Shown here in pieces: positions 46,693 to 56,494 of a DNA stretch of 64,000 nucleotides. Origin of the DNA: Volutella citrinella (taxonomy: Eukaryota; Ascomycota; Sordariomycetes; Hypocreales; Nectriaceae). The notes beneath the pieces are model-generated. The model saw nothing but the letters and a program-made list of their open reading frames with translations. It was not told the DNA's origin and made no database searches. The stretch covers positions 186,001 through 250,000 of the forward strand of contig JAWZSP010000010.1 of the NCBI GenBank assembly GCA_034401135.1. The letters are read 5' to 3'. Numbering within the stretch: position 1 is the stretch's first letter; the number at the start of each line of letters is the position of its first letter. A program made the translations under genes and the position numbers.

Positions 46693-47610
46693 TCATCTCG
46701 GCGCCGGCGCCGAAGACGGTTTGAGTATATACTTCTTGTACCATGGCCAAAAGTCTTGGCGAGTCACTTTCTCATTCCTCTCACCCCAGCTATGGCTTGA
46801 AAAGTTGCGAGCAGAGAGTCCGTGGAGCCGAAGAAGCTGCCTGTCCATAAAGTCTGTTATCGCCTCAGCGTCAGCATGTCCGAGTCCCATCTTTGCAGCT
46901 GTTACCAGAATGGGGGACCTTACTGTGTTGCCTTTTGAGTATGTTGTTGCAACAAGTCTCCATGAGTGAGTGCCCTTGGAAAATAATACCGGGTATAAAT
47001 GGCAGCTCTGAGACACCATCGCCGGCGAGCGTTTCTAAGGGCCTCTACTGCGTGGCTTGCCAAATGCCTATTTGCAAGTTGGCCTTGTGCTCGCCATCGC
47101 CGCCTCGCTTTGTTTCAATGCTGACAGAAATTGGACGACTGACGGGGGTAACGCCTGTAGGGTTGACGGATGCCTCTGGAAGACTCTTTTGTAGTGTTTT
47201 GACGAGCTGGCTTAACCCTGGCTTATTGGCGGCATTTTTTTTCGGGTCTCTTGTCGGGTCCAGCTGAAAGACGAAATCAATTTGCTTGCCAGTGGCGCTT
47301 CTAACGCGGTATGGTGCCAGGATCTTGGCTGTTGCACTGTCTGTCACATCATATCAAGCCAAGCCAAGTCTGACTGGGACAAAACGGGACAAGACAAGAC
47401 AAGACAGAAAGCTGCTTGTGGACGCACTCACTGTGGGTAAAATCCATCCAACTGACAGCCCTGCAGCCACCTGCCATCGAATACAGCCTGTAAAAAAGGT
47501 GTATAGATAAGACTGTTCCATCGAGCTTCGCGTTGTTCTGCATCGTAGCGATCTTTAGCATTGTTGATAATCTGCACCACTTGATCCAAAGATATACCTT
47601 GCAAATTCTA
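46693..47610 (-). pseudogene. PD-(D/E)XK nuclease-like gene, copy 1, disrupted
   Basis: Spliced reading: GISLDQVVQIINNAKDRYD, EARWNSLIYTPFLQAVF, intron (about 47430-47334; donor GTGAGT, acceptor GACAG), then ILAPYRVRSATGKQIDFVFQ (active-site Asp), SRPISVSIETKRGG (ExK), QIGIWQATQ, TAG at 47047-47045, then SELPFIPGIIFQGHSWRLVA and, after another intron, RQDFWPWY in a shifted frame. The paralogue at 59.6 kb has AQW where this one has TQ-stop, so TGG to TAG fits. A TAG also precedes NLQGISLD. These fungal proteins have a restriction-endonuclease-like fold of unknown role. Non-functional copy. Confidence 0.78.
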
Positions 47611-47619
47611 GACTCCATT

Positions 47620-49542
47620 AATGTGCTACCGTTCTGGCCAGAAAAGACACTGCAAGTAAAGAGTTGGACTTCACGGGCAGAAGACAGTCATTATAGCACG
47701 AACCAGAAGGTGGGCCAGCGGCTCCCAGGATAGTCAAGATCGGTATCCCTGAGGGACGATATGGCGGCCTAGGAAAGGGATAGCACGGTAAGCAGCCTCG
47801 GCTTGGTTCTATCAGCAGAAGTACATCAGATAGTCCATCTCAGACCGCGTCGGGACAAGGGCGTGGCCTCGTGCAATCCGTCTTCTCATCTCAGCAACAA
47901 GGCACTTGAGAGGCGCAGAGATATCGGGGTCCGCCAGGGAGATGGACTTGGCCGCAATGCCGTGGGATGGTGTCGGAAGATGGAGTGCTTATCAGTGATA
48001 GCAACGCGGGGTAATTATGGGTGCTGTTGGCTGTCGTCTGTGGCTCTTGGCACGGGGGGTGGTATCTGAACTGTGTGCATATCAAGGTATTGCGTCCCTG
48101 CCAAGACCTATGTTGTGGTGCCGTAGCCTTAGGGCGTGGAAAGTTTGCTCTACTAGTACTGACTTATTCGGCTGGGACAGATTGATGGCCATGCTCGAAG
48201 AAGTTGCCCACGTCTGACTCTTGTATTTTCGAACCCAATACATGGCACAGGTTGACTTTACTGCTACTCGGGTTCGATCCGTTCGGGCGATTGGCAGGAA
48301 GCTCTGGAGTTGTAGTCGGTCAACTGATGTCGAGGGTCTCCCCATCCCCCACCTTCTCTCTGACCAAGTTCGCCACCCTTTTCAGACATCCATCTCCAAC
48401 GCTCTACAAGTTGATTCCAATCTCTGAGTCGAGATAAAATACCGCACAGACTTCACTAGTCAGTCGACGCTGAGACTTGTGAAGCTGTACTGCAAAAGGA
48501 AGGTAGCTTTCCTCAACAAGCGCTCGGACCGCTCGGTAGCCCAGTCCCTTCAAGTAATGGGTTCGTTAGAAAGCATGACTAAACCCTCGGCGACCCCCCT
48601 AGTAGTAAAAGGTTGTGGTTAAACCGCGCAGGTCGGAGGGTATGGACACTGGACACTGACCAATCATCAGCTTAGCCCAGTCGCCACAATGGGCGTTCAG
48701 TCGAGCCGCCACAGGGCACCTAAGGCATAACCTTGCGTGCCCAGATGACGTTGCATTCTTGACTTTTAGGCAATTTTAGCCCAAACTGTGTCGTGCATGC
48801 CTGACTCGAGGGGAAGGCGGGGGAGAGGTCAGGCTCGAGCGCCATGTGGGGACAACGTATTAGCCCGTTGTGATAGCCGGGGCTAGGCAATTGGGGGATT
48901 GGCTGCTGGTGGTGATGGTTGGGACGCACGCACATGTGGAAATCAAATAGGCAGGGTTGTAGGGTTGAGCAGGATAATTTATCAGACAACCATTGGCCAT
49001 CTATGCCTTCGTTCCATAGTTAAGCACAGCCGATCTAAAGACGGACCGTTGTCCAACAGGGCGAATCGAGTAGCGACACACAAAATTGGGGCTTGACACT
49101 ATACTATGTAGCTCTGATTTCCGAACTCCAATTGATATAACCAGAAATCTATATACATGGGACTGGACGACATCCCCGACCTTATTCACGGCGTGGATGG
49201 GTGGCCGCGGCGCCTATTGCCCCGCGGAATAAAACAACCAATAGGTAAACGTCAACTGATGCCCATGAGCCCCGCACGCACCTAGGCAATCAGGTGCACG
49301 CATATACAAACCTTCTTAATCCTTCAGCGGCCGCCCGCCCCACGTAAGTTGGGGGCCGCGAGGTGACCACTCCTTGGCTTGCAAGTTAAATAGCTGCCGC
49401 CGCCCGGCCTGATGAATCGCATATCGACATATCGAACAACCAGTGCATCCTCAGAACACTAGCGAACGCACATCTTGAGAGCAACACTCAAAAATATACG
49501 CACTTTTGTTATATACGCATCCTACGTATTACCAATTTCATT
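47620..49542. other. Gene-poor stretch, no recognised gene
   Basis: 47620-47800 may hold the missing first exon of the nuclease-like pseudogene but no clear match was seen. Short frames at 47803-48437 lack family signature. 49200-49540 is GC-rich and then AT-rich, with a TTAAATAG at about 49386, and is probably the promoter of the small secreted protein at 49543. Confidence 0.4.
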
Positions 49543-49949
49543 ATGAAGGTCTCAGCTCTTGTCCTTTCCATCTTCCTCGCCAGCGGGTATGCAGCAGGTC
49601 CCTCGTGTACTGCTTTTTAGTACTAATTACTGGGTATATAGCGCTATGGCAGGTAACAAGTGGTGTGTCTGCAGATGGCCTAACGGAGTCTACCACCAGG
49701 CTGCTACCAGCGCATGCTGTAATATTTACGATGACGCCAATTACTACTGCAGATCCAGCACCGGCGTGACATTGGATGGGGGTAATGTAAGTCTCCAGCT
49801 TAATAGAAAGTGCGTAATAAAATTGAAGCTAATGATAAAACCTAAAGTGTAGAGCTAAAAACCGGAGTAATTGCCTATCCCAGCCGAATTGGGACAAGTG
49901 CTGTCGGGACAATAGTGGTAATGGTGCTGGTGCTATTTGCTGGAACTAA
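49543..49949 (+). CDS. Small secreted cysteine-rich protein, 84 aa, three exons
   Basis: Exons 49543-49586, 49642-49786 and 49884-49949 join to 85 codons. Introns of 55 and 97 bp are GT-AG (GTATGC, GTAAGT). Signal peptide MKVSALVLSIFLASG; the mature part has eight Cys in the order C-x-C, CC, C, CC, C (WCVCRWPNG, SACCNIYD, YYCRSS, DKCCRDN, AICWN). This resembles small secreted effector or antimicrobial-like proteins of fungi. The hydrophobin order (C, CC, C, C, CC, C) does not fit. Splice sites are canonical and exon phases agree, so the model is plausible despite its size. A solo LTR with target-site duplication begins 108 bp downstream of the stop. Role unknown. Confidence 0.65.
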
Positions 49950-50057
49950 AGGGTCTTAGCTCAGTAGCTAGACCACCAGGTTGAGGCACGATTTGGTTTT
50001 ATATTAGTTCTACTTATTGCAGAGTTCATTCGACTTACAAACTTACACAAGGCGGCT

Positions 50058-50507
50058 TGTCAGGACCTGAAGCTAATGCACCGGACGCACGCAAGCGGGG
50101 TCAAGCGCACGGACCGGTACGACGTAACACCGGGCGCAGGAGAATAACCCCACGGCTGCACGTCGGAAGGGCCAATGGAAACAGGACCGAGACTCTCGTG
50201 CGAGCTGTCCCGGACCGACAGCCCCCACGCTACGGTGCCAGAGGAAGGTACGGGCAGAGGAGTAGTAAACATTAGAGTATATAGTCTCCCGGAGAAGTGC
50301 ACATCTAGTATGAGCAGCTCTCCAGCTATCAATACAACTTGGTTACCTCAATTACTCTTCACACCAGTCTTTGACTATTACCAGACGTGACAGCGATCCA
50401 ACCTTTTGGATCACTGCTCAGTAGTATCACCCTTTCCGTTCTGCTAACATAACCCCCCAGTACGTTGGTACTAGGTTTACACAGTTAGACCCATACCGAT
50501 CGTCACA
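50058..50507 (+). mobile_element. Solo LTR, copy D, with 5-bp target-site duplication
   Basis: Starts TGTCAGGACC and ends GATCGTCACA (450 bp), flanked by CGGCT at 50053-50057 and 50508-50512. This defines the family ends (TG...CA) and shows a genuine insertion followed by LTR-LTR recombination. Confidence 0.95.
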
Positions 50508-50773
50508 CGGCTTTTATAAAGCTCGGCTATTTAATACTACTCTTTTTATATACAATCTCGACGCCCGTGCGGTGGCAGGCCTGTGCGATACTATCTCCTG
50601 TCTCTATATAATACTTATACTAAAGTGAGGTACCTCTCTACCAGCTAGCCAGCCGCATCTTGTATCGGACCTGATGAAATAGCCGCTTGAGAGGTCAGTT
50701 GGGTCAGGCTGGGGCAGGGCCTAAGGCCACAAGGGGCCTGCCAGGGCCTTTCGCAGCCCTAGGCAGCCACAGG

Positions 50774-51200
50774 TGTGACGATCGGGTAGGTTCTAAATGT
50801 GTAAACCTAGTACGATGTACTGGGGGTTTATACAGCAGATCCGAAGTGGCGTATCGTTGAGCAGGTTGGTTGAAACTGGTGATCCTAGGCGTGGCGATCA
50901 TGGTGTCACGTTAGGTAATGGTCAAACAAGGAGTTTGAGGTAACCAAGTTGTATTGATAGCTGAAGAGCTGCTCATACTAGATGTGCACTCTTCGGGGGT
51001 CTATATACTACTAATGTTTCTATCTTTACATGGTCGGGTCACGGTGGTTCACGGTTGACCTGTGGTGACCTGGGTTCACTGGGTTCACTGTGTGATCCTG
51101 GTGATCCATTGCTGGAGCCTTTGGCTGTTGGTGCGGGGCCGGGTTTAGGTGGTCCCGTCCCGTGCGTAGCCGCGCCGTGCATTAGCGTCAGGTTCTGACA
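50774..51200 (-). mobile_element. Solo LTR, copy E (reverse orientation)
   Basis: Plus strand reads TGTGACGATCGGGTAGG...GGTTCTGACA. Flanks ACAGG and CCTTA do not match. It lies 266 bp from copy D in inverted orientation. Confidence 0.88.
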
Positions 51201-51538
51201 CCTTAGCTTTTTATAAGAGGGATGAAAAAGAAGACAAAGAAGCGGAGGAGTGATGCTGTACTTGCTGTTATTAACTGTCACAACTCCGTGCCGCAAGCTA
51301 ATATTACCTAAACTGACCTAGAAGCAGGTTAGCTGGCCTCGCCCTCTTCCCCCGCCACCAGCCGAGCAGTGAGGTATGTATAAGCGACATTTTCACATCC
51401 AGTTCTCTGAAAGTCATCAGGCAGGTTTTGAATAAGCGCTCTGGATTACCGGGCTTGCGCTAGGTCTAGTTATACCTCCGATGAACTACCAGGCTCCACG
51501 TCCCCCTGTCTTCAGCTAGCCGTGCGACGACGTCTCTA
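51201..51538. other. No recognised gene
   Basis: Short non-coding stretch between LTR copy E and the ParB-like fragment. Confidence 0.4.
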
Positions 51539-51780
51539 TCAACACCTGGAGAAGTCGCATTCCCACCAGAGCTCGCTTTGGGGCAAATTCATTTCACAGA
51601 CATACGCTTTCAAGGCCATCACTCTGTGCTGACCTGCCATCATCTCGACCTTGGTATCGCCGTGGACGGCGAGCCATTCATGGAAATTGTACGGCCCTTT
51701 GTCTCCGGAGCTGGCCTCTGGATCCTGCTCTGCATGCCTCGCTACCATCGCAGTGACGTCCCGCTGGCTTGCAAATAGTA
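51539..51780 (-). pseudogene. ParB-like fungal family fragment (AGQHR motif)
   Basis: The frame enters from about 51780 (ASQRDVTAMVARHAEQDP) and reads PYNFHEWLAVHGDTKVEMM, MAGQHRVMALKAYV, SELWWECDF, then stops at 51539. Same family as 13763-14030, more complete at the C-terminal side and with the WW that the other copy lost. N-terminal part absent, so probably a fragment. Function unknown; the GQHR motif suggests a ParB/sulfiredoxin-like fold. Confidence 0.5.
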
Positions 51781-52533
51781 AGATCCGGCTCTGCGGCGCG
51801 CTTCCGTGGTGCCATCTAGCTCAGTCTGCGTCGTTGATGCTGTAGCTCGATGAGAGAAAATAATAAATGGGCGTAGATCACTTGCTGTCTCTAAACCCTC
51901 CATCTCCCGGCGTACTCGGCTTGAGTAATTATGCTGTTATTACTGGTCTTATGTGACTGTCGGGGGGTGAAGAAAACATGGTCCAGACGGTTGGAACTGG
52001 GAGCGGACCCGGTTGAGGCAGGAAAGCAACTTGCAGACAGGATTACAGGAGACACGCCACATTTGGATTTGGCTTAGCCCTCTGAGCAGACTCTTCGGCC
52101 GTGCGCACTTGGGATCTCTGGTTGGCTTGTCTGGCCGACGTGTCAGCATAACGCGTCTTGTTGTGGTGGCACTGGTGTAGAGGCAAGGCCTCGTTCTTTG
52201 TTAGGGACTTCCCATTAGCACAATACACCTGCGCAAGGCAATGGCATATCCACTAATACGCGAATCCAAGTTCCTCGGGCGGAGGAGCCATGTATTAGAG
52301 TAGGATTGAAGCAAAGTTTATGCTAAATAAAAACCGGAGTCGGGTGGCATCTCCGCAGGGTCGAGATCATCGCCGTGGGGTCGAGATTCTGGACTCTAAA
52401 AGCCGGCAGTATGCACTGATTTATTCAATTATTACCTTTACTCTTCATTCTGCTTTTACGCAAAGGCAGGCGATTTTCTCTACGCAATTATTATACTCCG
52501 GCAACCGATATTATCTTTATTTTATCCTGAACC
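51781..52533. other. Upstream region of the secreted cysteine-rich gene
   Basis: No coding signal. 52430-52530 is AT-rich and pyrimidine-rich before the ATG at 52534, as in fungal core promoters. Confidence 0.4.
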
Positions 52534-53365
52534 ATGCAGCCTCTATCGCTACTTATAGCTTTTCTCTTCGCATCTCTTGCAACCGCACTCCCTGCAAATA
52601 CCTATCTCGGCCCTAGCAGTATCGCTACTCGAGATGTTTGTCCAACGGATATCCTTGACTGTGATAATCCGCGCTGTGACGGCATTAACTCTTTTGAACG
52701 TGGCTCACTTGGAGTTTGTCGAAAGCTGATTATCGACAATAAGACCTGTGTCTGCAGATCTGTATGCAATGGGTCACTTAATTCATGCCTGAGCAATGGA
52801 TGCAATCCTATCAACAACTTATTCAACGGGGATGAAGGAATTTGTACTGGCAATTATTTCGGCTGCCGATGCAAATCACACTGTCCTCCTCAGAGCGAAC
52901 TCTCTTGCGCTTCAGAAGATTGTTATGGAATCAGTGCTGCTACTGGCGGTAGCTTCTGTGTATCTGGGGAAAATGCCGGCTGCCCATGCCACGCTGATTG
53001 TCCACCGAAGATGGTGGACTGCAACGATATTGGTTCAAAATGTCGGGGACGTAATGGGGTAGCTGGCAGAATGGCATTTGCCTAGGCGGATCAAATATAG
53101 GCTGCCCCTGCAGGAGCATCTGCCCTAGTTACTCACGGGCATGCACTGCTGAAGGGTGCGGAGGGGTGGACGACCTGCCGGGTGTTTGCCCGATCGGGCC
53201 AAACTATAACGCTTTTGCAGGATGCCCTTGCAGCGATGAATTCGAGAATTATGACTTGGGGCTATGTTCGGAAAATGGCTGTTTAGGACGTCCAGATCCC
53301 TTAACGCCGTCTATTGGAGTGTGTACAGATGGGAAGTATAGGAACAATCTATGTGCTGTATATTA
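52534..53365 (+). pseudogene. Secreted protein of repeated Cys modules, one G-run frameshift
   Basis: ATG at 52534; signal peptide MQPLSLLIAFLFASLATALP. The mature region has about five modules of 40-45 residues, each of the form C..C..C(x)GI...GxC...GCxCxxxCP, for example SCASEDCYGISAATGGSFC and GCPCHADCPPKM. The frame stops at 53085, but from a GGGG run at about 53057 another frame continues the module pattern (NGICLGGSNIGCPCRSICP, GVCPIGPNYNAFAGCPC) to TAA at 53365. One missing or extra G explains this; it could also be a sequencing error, in which case the gene is intact (about 276 aa). Extracellular, disulfide-rich, possibly an effector or wall protein. Not a family I can name. Confidence 0.7.
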
Positions 53366-53673
53366 AACACCTATTTTACAGTATATTGTAGTATAATTTA
53401 GGGCTGTTTTAGGGTATTATAGCCAGCCGGCGGAGCTATAAATCTCAATAGTAGCATCTAATTTTACTTAAAATCAGCTGCATCAACAATCAGAGGCAGT
53501 CTGGTCAAGGGTCCCCGAGCGTGAGCAAATCCGCGGCAGCCCTACACGATCAAACAGAGGCGAGGAATCCGTACTCTTCAAGTTTCTATAAGCATCCATT
53601 TCCAGCAACGGGAGCGCGGAAGAAAGGCTCGACTGACAAGGGCCCCGATCCGACTCAAACTGAACAGGCAGAG

Positions 53674-54640
53674 TTACCTCTGTCGGATACAAAAACTGCC
53701 CAGCATACCACAGAGAGCATTTGCTGACGTATTCTTCTGACTCCAAGATCTAATTAGAAGCTCGCTACTACAGGTGGCGATTGAGTACAGGTCGATGATG
53801 CCACGCCTGGTCCCAAGGGCGGCAGCCGGTCTCTCATCAGGTTCTTTGTCATCAAACAGACTGCAGAGGGCACAATGTGCGAGATCACCTCCCCAGTCAA
53901 GTGCAAGATCTACTACGACCTCTATCCAAGCCACTGTCTTCGTCATGAATGGCACTGATCCCAGCATGCTCATAATAGCTAGTGGTGACGATTGCGGAGG
54001 CTTTAGCCACTCGTCTAATAATAGGCTAAATGATTGCTCTTTGTAGTGGCATAGGAGAGGACATGGGCCACTGAAGCTGCTCCGCACTGAGTGGCTGAAC
54101 CGGTTGGCTGCTTTATCAGCGACATCTCGCGGACAGTGGACGAAGGGTGTCATCCTCGCAGTCAAGATGTATCTGTTTAATACAGAGGTTCTCCTATTAC
54201 AAGTCCCTGATGCATCAATCATCATTCTTCTAGTATATACATGCCAGCGTCCCACCCTTCTCTTTCAATGTTCGCTGCATTAGATGATAGAACAACTGAA
54301 GTCCCTCAGTGCTAACCTTTTCTTGTCTTATACCCTTGAGGATCGTTTCGAAACCCTTCAGCTGCATCGATCCGGGGTTACCAAAGTTCCTGTCCCAATC
54401 CCCCTCATCCAAGGCCACAGCAATGTTATTAAGAAATGGAAGAAAAGATGATAGGAGAGGAATGACAATCTTCCTGATTGGGTTCTCAACCGAAGGGGAT
54501 TTTCCATCTGCGGGCACCCTCTGCCTCTTGAGCAGGTTCATGGCCATCAGGCCCCCTGTGAGCATGCCGTCCATGGCAGCGAGAGCGGCAATGTCCCATA
54601 AGCCTGCCACTCCCGGGTCTAAGCTGTTACAAGCTGCCAT
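53674..54640 (-). CDS. Hypothetical protein, possibly two exons
   Basis: Two adjacent minus-strand frames look protein-like. One (54640-54230) starts with MAACNSLDPGVAGLWDIAAL and contains LKRQRVPADGKSPSVENPIR, FLPFLNNIAVALDEGDWD and EGLQLFYHLMQRTL. The other (54255-53674) contains PLAIMSMLGSVPFMTKTVAW and LALDWGGDLAHCALCSLFDD. They overlap near 54240 and could be joined by splicing. No family recognised. 53365-53673 has nothing supportable. Confidence 0.35.
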
Positions 54641-54797
54641 TGCAAGCCGCCATTGCGAGTCCCTTGAAAGCCCGGCTTGACCGGCGACCCGGTCGTCGGG
54701 GGCCCGCTCGTCAACGCCTCTTAGATCAAGTGGCCAAGGTACAAGCCCCGGTACCCGACTTCTCTTAGGCAGGCCCTATTAAATCGAGGTGGCCAAC

Positions 54798-56143
54798 GCC
54801 ACACATTAGCCAAGGTTGCCATTATTGACTAGTGCTTGTCTAATTCCTCCATCATCGGGGCTGCCACAACTGTCCAAAAATCCTGAGCCAGCTGCAGCCC
54901 TGGCGCCCTGACCAGCCGGCAACCGGATTATGGACAACCTGATCATTGTACAACCGGGAAATTAGCTTGTCTAGGGTCATTCCTTGGTTGGTACGATCCT
55001 GGCTTCTGTATTTGAGTGGCTTCTGAAATATCTTTCTCTGTCAGTCCGATATGGCTTGCGTAGTAGGGCTTATTTCAATCCAGGATGCAGAACATGAAGG
55101 TGGGGTGTCTCGCAGGTCTCCCAAATAAAGATACTCCGGCGGCCCGTGTCGGCATATGGGCCGGCGAGACGTGTATGAGCGTCGCCATCCGCTGTAGGAA
55201 TTCCTGGACGTGCGCTTCGTATAGAGCCATGGCTGGTGGGCATAGCGACAATGTTCCTGCTCTCGAGTTCGCCAGGCCCGGGCCGTCCCGCTCGGCCGCT
55301 TCAGGACCCGGTTCGTCCCTATGGTCATCAGTATTTTTCGTTCCCTTGCTCTTACGCCTGCTATCGTCGACGTAGGCCCGCCGTATGAATGTTTTTCCTT
55401 AGCTCCTCCCTTCCCTCGATCTGCCGGAGCAGGGCGTCTTGCGTGCCTTGCAGTATCTCCCTATTGCGGACGTCTGAGCCAGGAGCTGCCGTAGTCTTCG
55501 GAGTCGATGTCGTCCTGCATCCCCCACGCCTCGATTGGCGTAATGTCTGTCGCCCCGAAGAGCAGCTTGTCATGGAGAAGCGAGTGTGCCTGGCGGAACT
55601 CCGACACGAGCATCTGCGACACCTGTTCCAGCTGCAACCTGGTCCCCATGTACTCGAACGAGCGACCGTCGAGGGACCAGCGGGCCTGGTTCTTTGCGAT
55701 GGCCGCCCGCGAAACTGCGAAGAGGTAGAGCCGCCACTGGAGTGTGTGGCCAAACGGCGTCTCGGCCCTCTGCTGGAAGTACTTGCCACAGAGCCTCCCT
55801 AGGAGACCCGGAATCCCATCTTCGTCATCCTGCCTCTGGAAGCAGACGAAGTCGAAGAGGAGCAGCTGTGCTGTCCACGTCATCGCCGAGAGGCTGCTGT
55901 TCAAGTTTCCCGGCTCAAGCCAGGTTCCGTAGAGCCGCTGCTCTGCGCCCTCCCGAGCTGAGGCCTTGCGGCTAAGCATAGCACAGAAGCTGAGCATGGG
56001 GGATTGGAAGGGTTTGCTCCCGACCTTCTGACAGACTAGGGCAATATAAAATTTTCGGATAGCATGCTCCAGCTCGATGCTAAGCAGCCCCTCCGCCTTC
56101 ACCACATCCCCCCGCCTCCACTGCATCATCCTGTCGCTGATCA
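54798..56143. repeat. Direct duplication of a DUF3505/TLH gene segment, copy 2
   Basis: Same orientation and near-identical to 3771-5203, with several short deletions. Homology ends abruptly at about 56143, after CTGCATCATCCTGT. Confidence 0.88.
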
Positions 56144-56165
56144 TCCCCACCAAGTTTGCCTGCAT
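55085..56165 (-). pseudogene. DUF3505/TLH gene fragment, copy 2
   Basis: Open from about 56085 to 55461 with FYIALVCQKVGSKPFQSPM, TWTAQLLLFDFVCFQRQDD, GKYFQQRAETPFGHTLQW and DITPIEAW, nearly the same residues as in copy 1. An extra C in a run near 56110 shifts the frame before this, and a second shift near 55500 leads to DVRNREILQGTQDALL. The zinc-finger N-terminus and everything upstream of the duplicated block are missing. Dead fragment carried by the duplication. Confidence 0.8.
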
Positions 56166-56494
56166 CTCGTGTTATTACATCTGGGTGAAAATGAGTGCCT
56201 TTCAGAAAACGCCTGCGGCCAGCCAGCATCGGCCAACCTAAATCTAAAATCTTTGAGCTCGTGTTCCTTCCATCCACCGTCTCCTCGCCCATGTGGGACG
56301 GACGCAGCAGGCTTCCCACCATATCCAAAATACTCTTTGCTCCCTAGACTCCGATGCCCACTATGTAAATCCATGTGCCCCATGATGCCCGATGGCACCC
56401 GCAAATATTTGTCCCTTCGAATAAAGCCTTGACAAGGCCGCTCAGCCCTGCAGATGGAGAATCCACACGACAATAAGGAGCGAGACAACACGGC
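56144..56494. other. Non-coding region 3' of the CAS1-like pseudogene
   Basis: No coding signal; likely 3' UTR of the gene ending at 56495. Confidence 0.45.

Noticed and set aside
49543..49949. Hydrophobin
   Set aside because: Eight cysteines are present, but the order is C-C-CC-C-CC-C, not C-CC-C-C-CC-C.
50774..51200. Full retrotransposon between LTR copies D and E
   Set aside because: They are in inverted orientation and only 266 bp apart; a provirus needs direct repeats and several kilobases of internal sequence.
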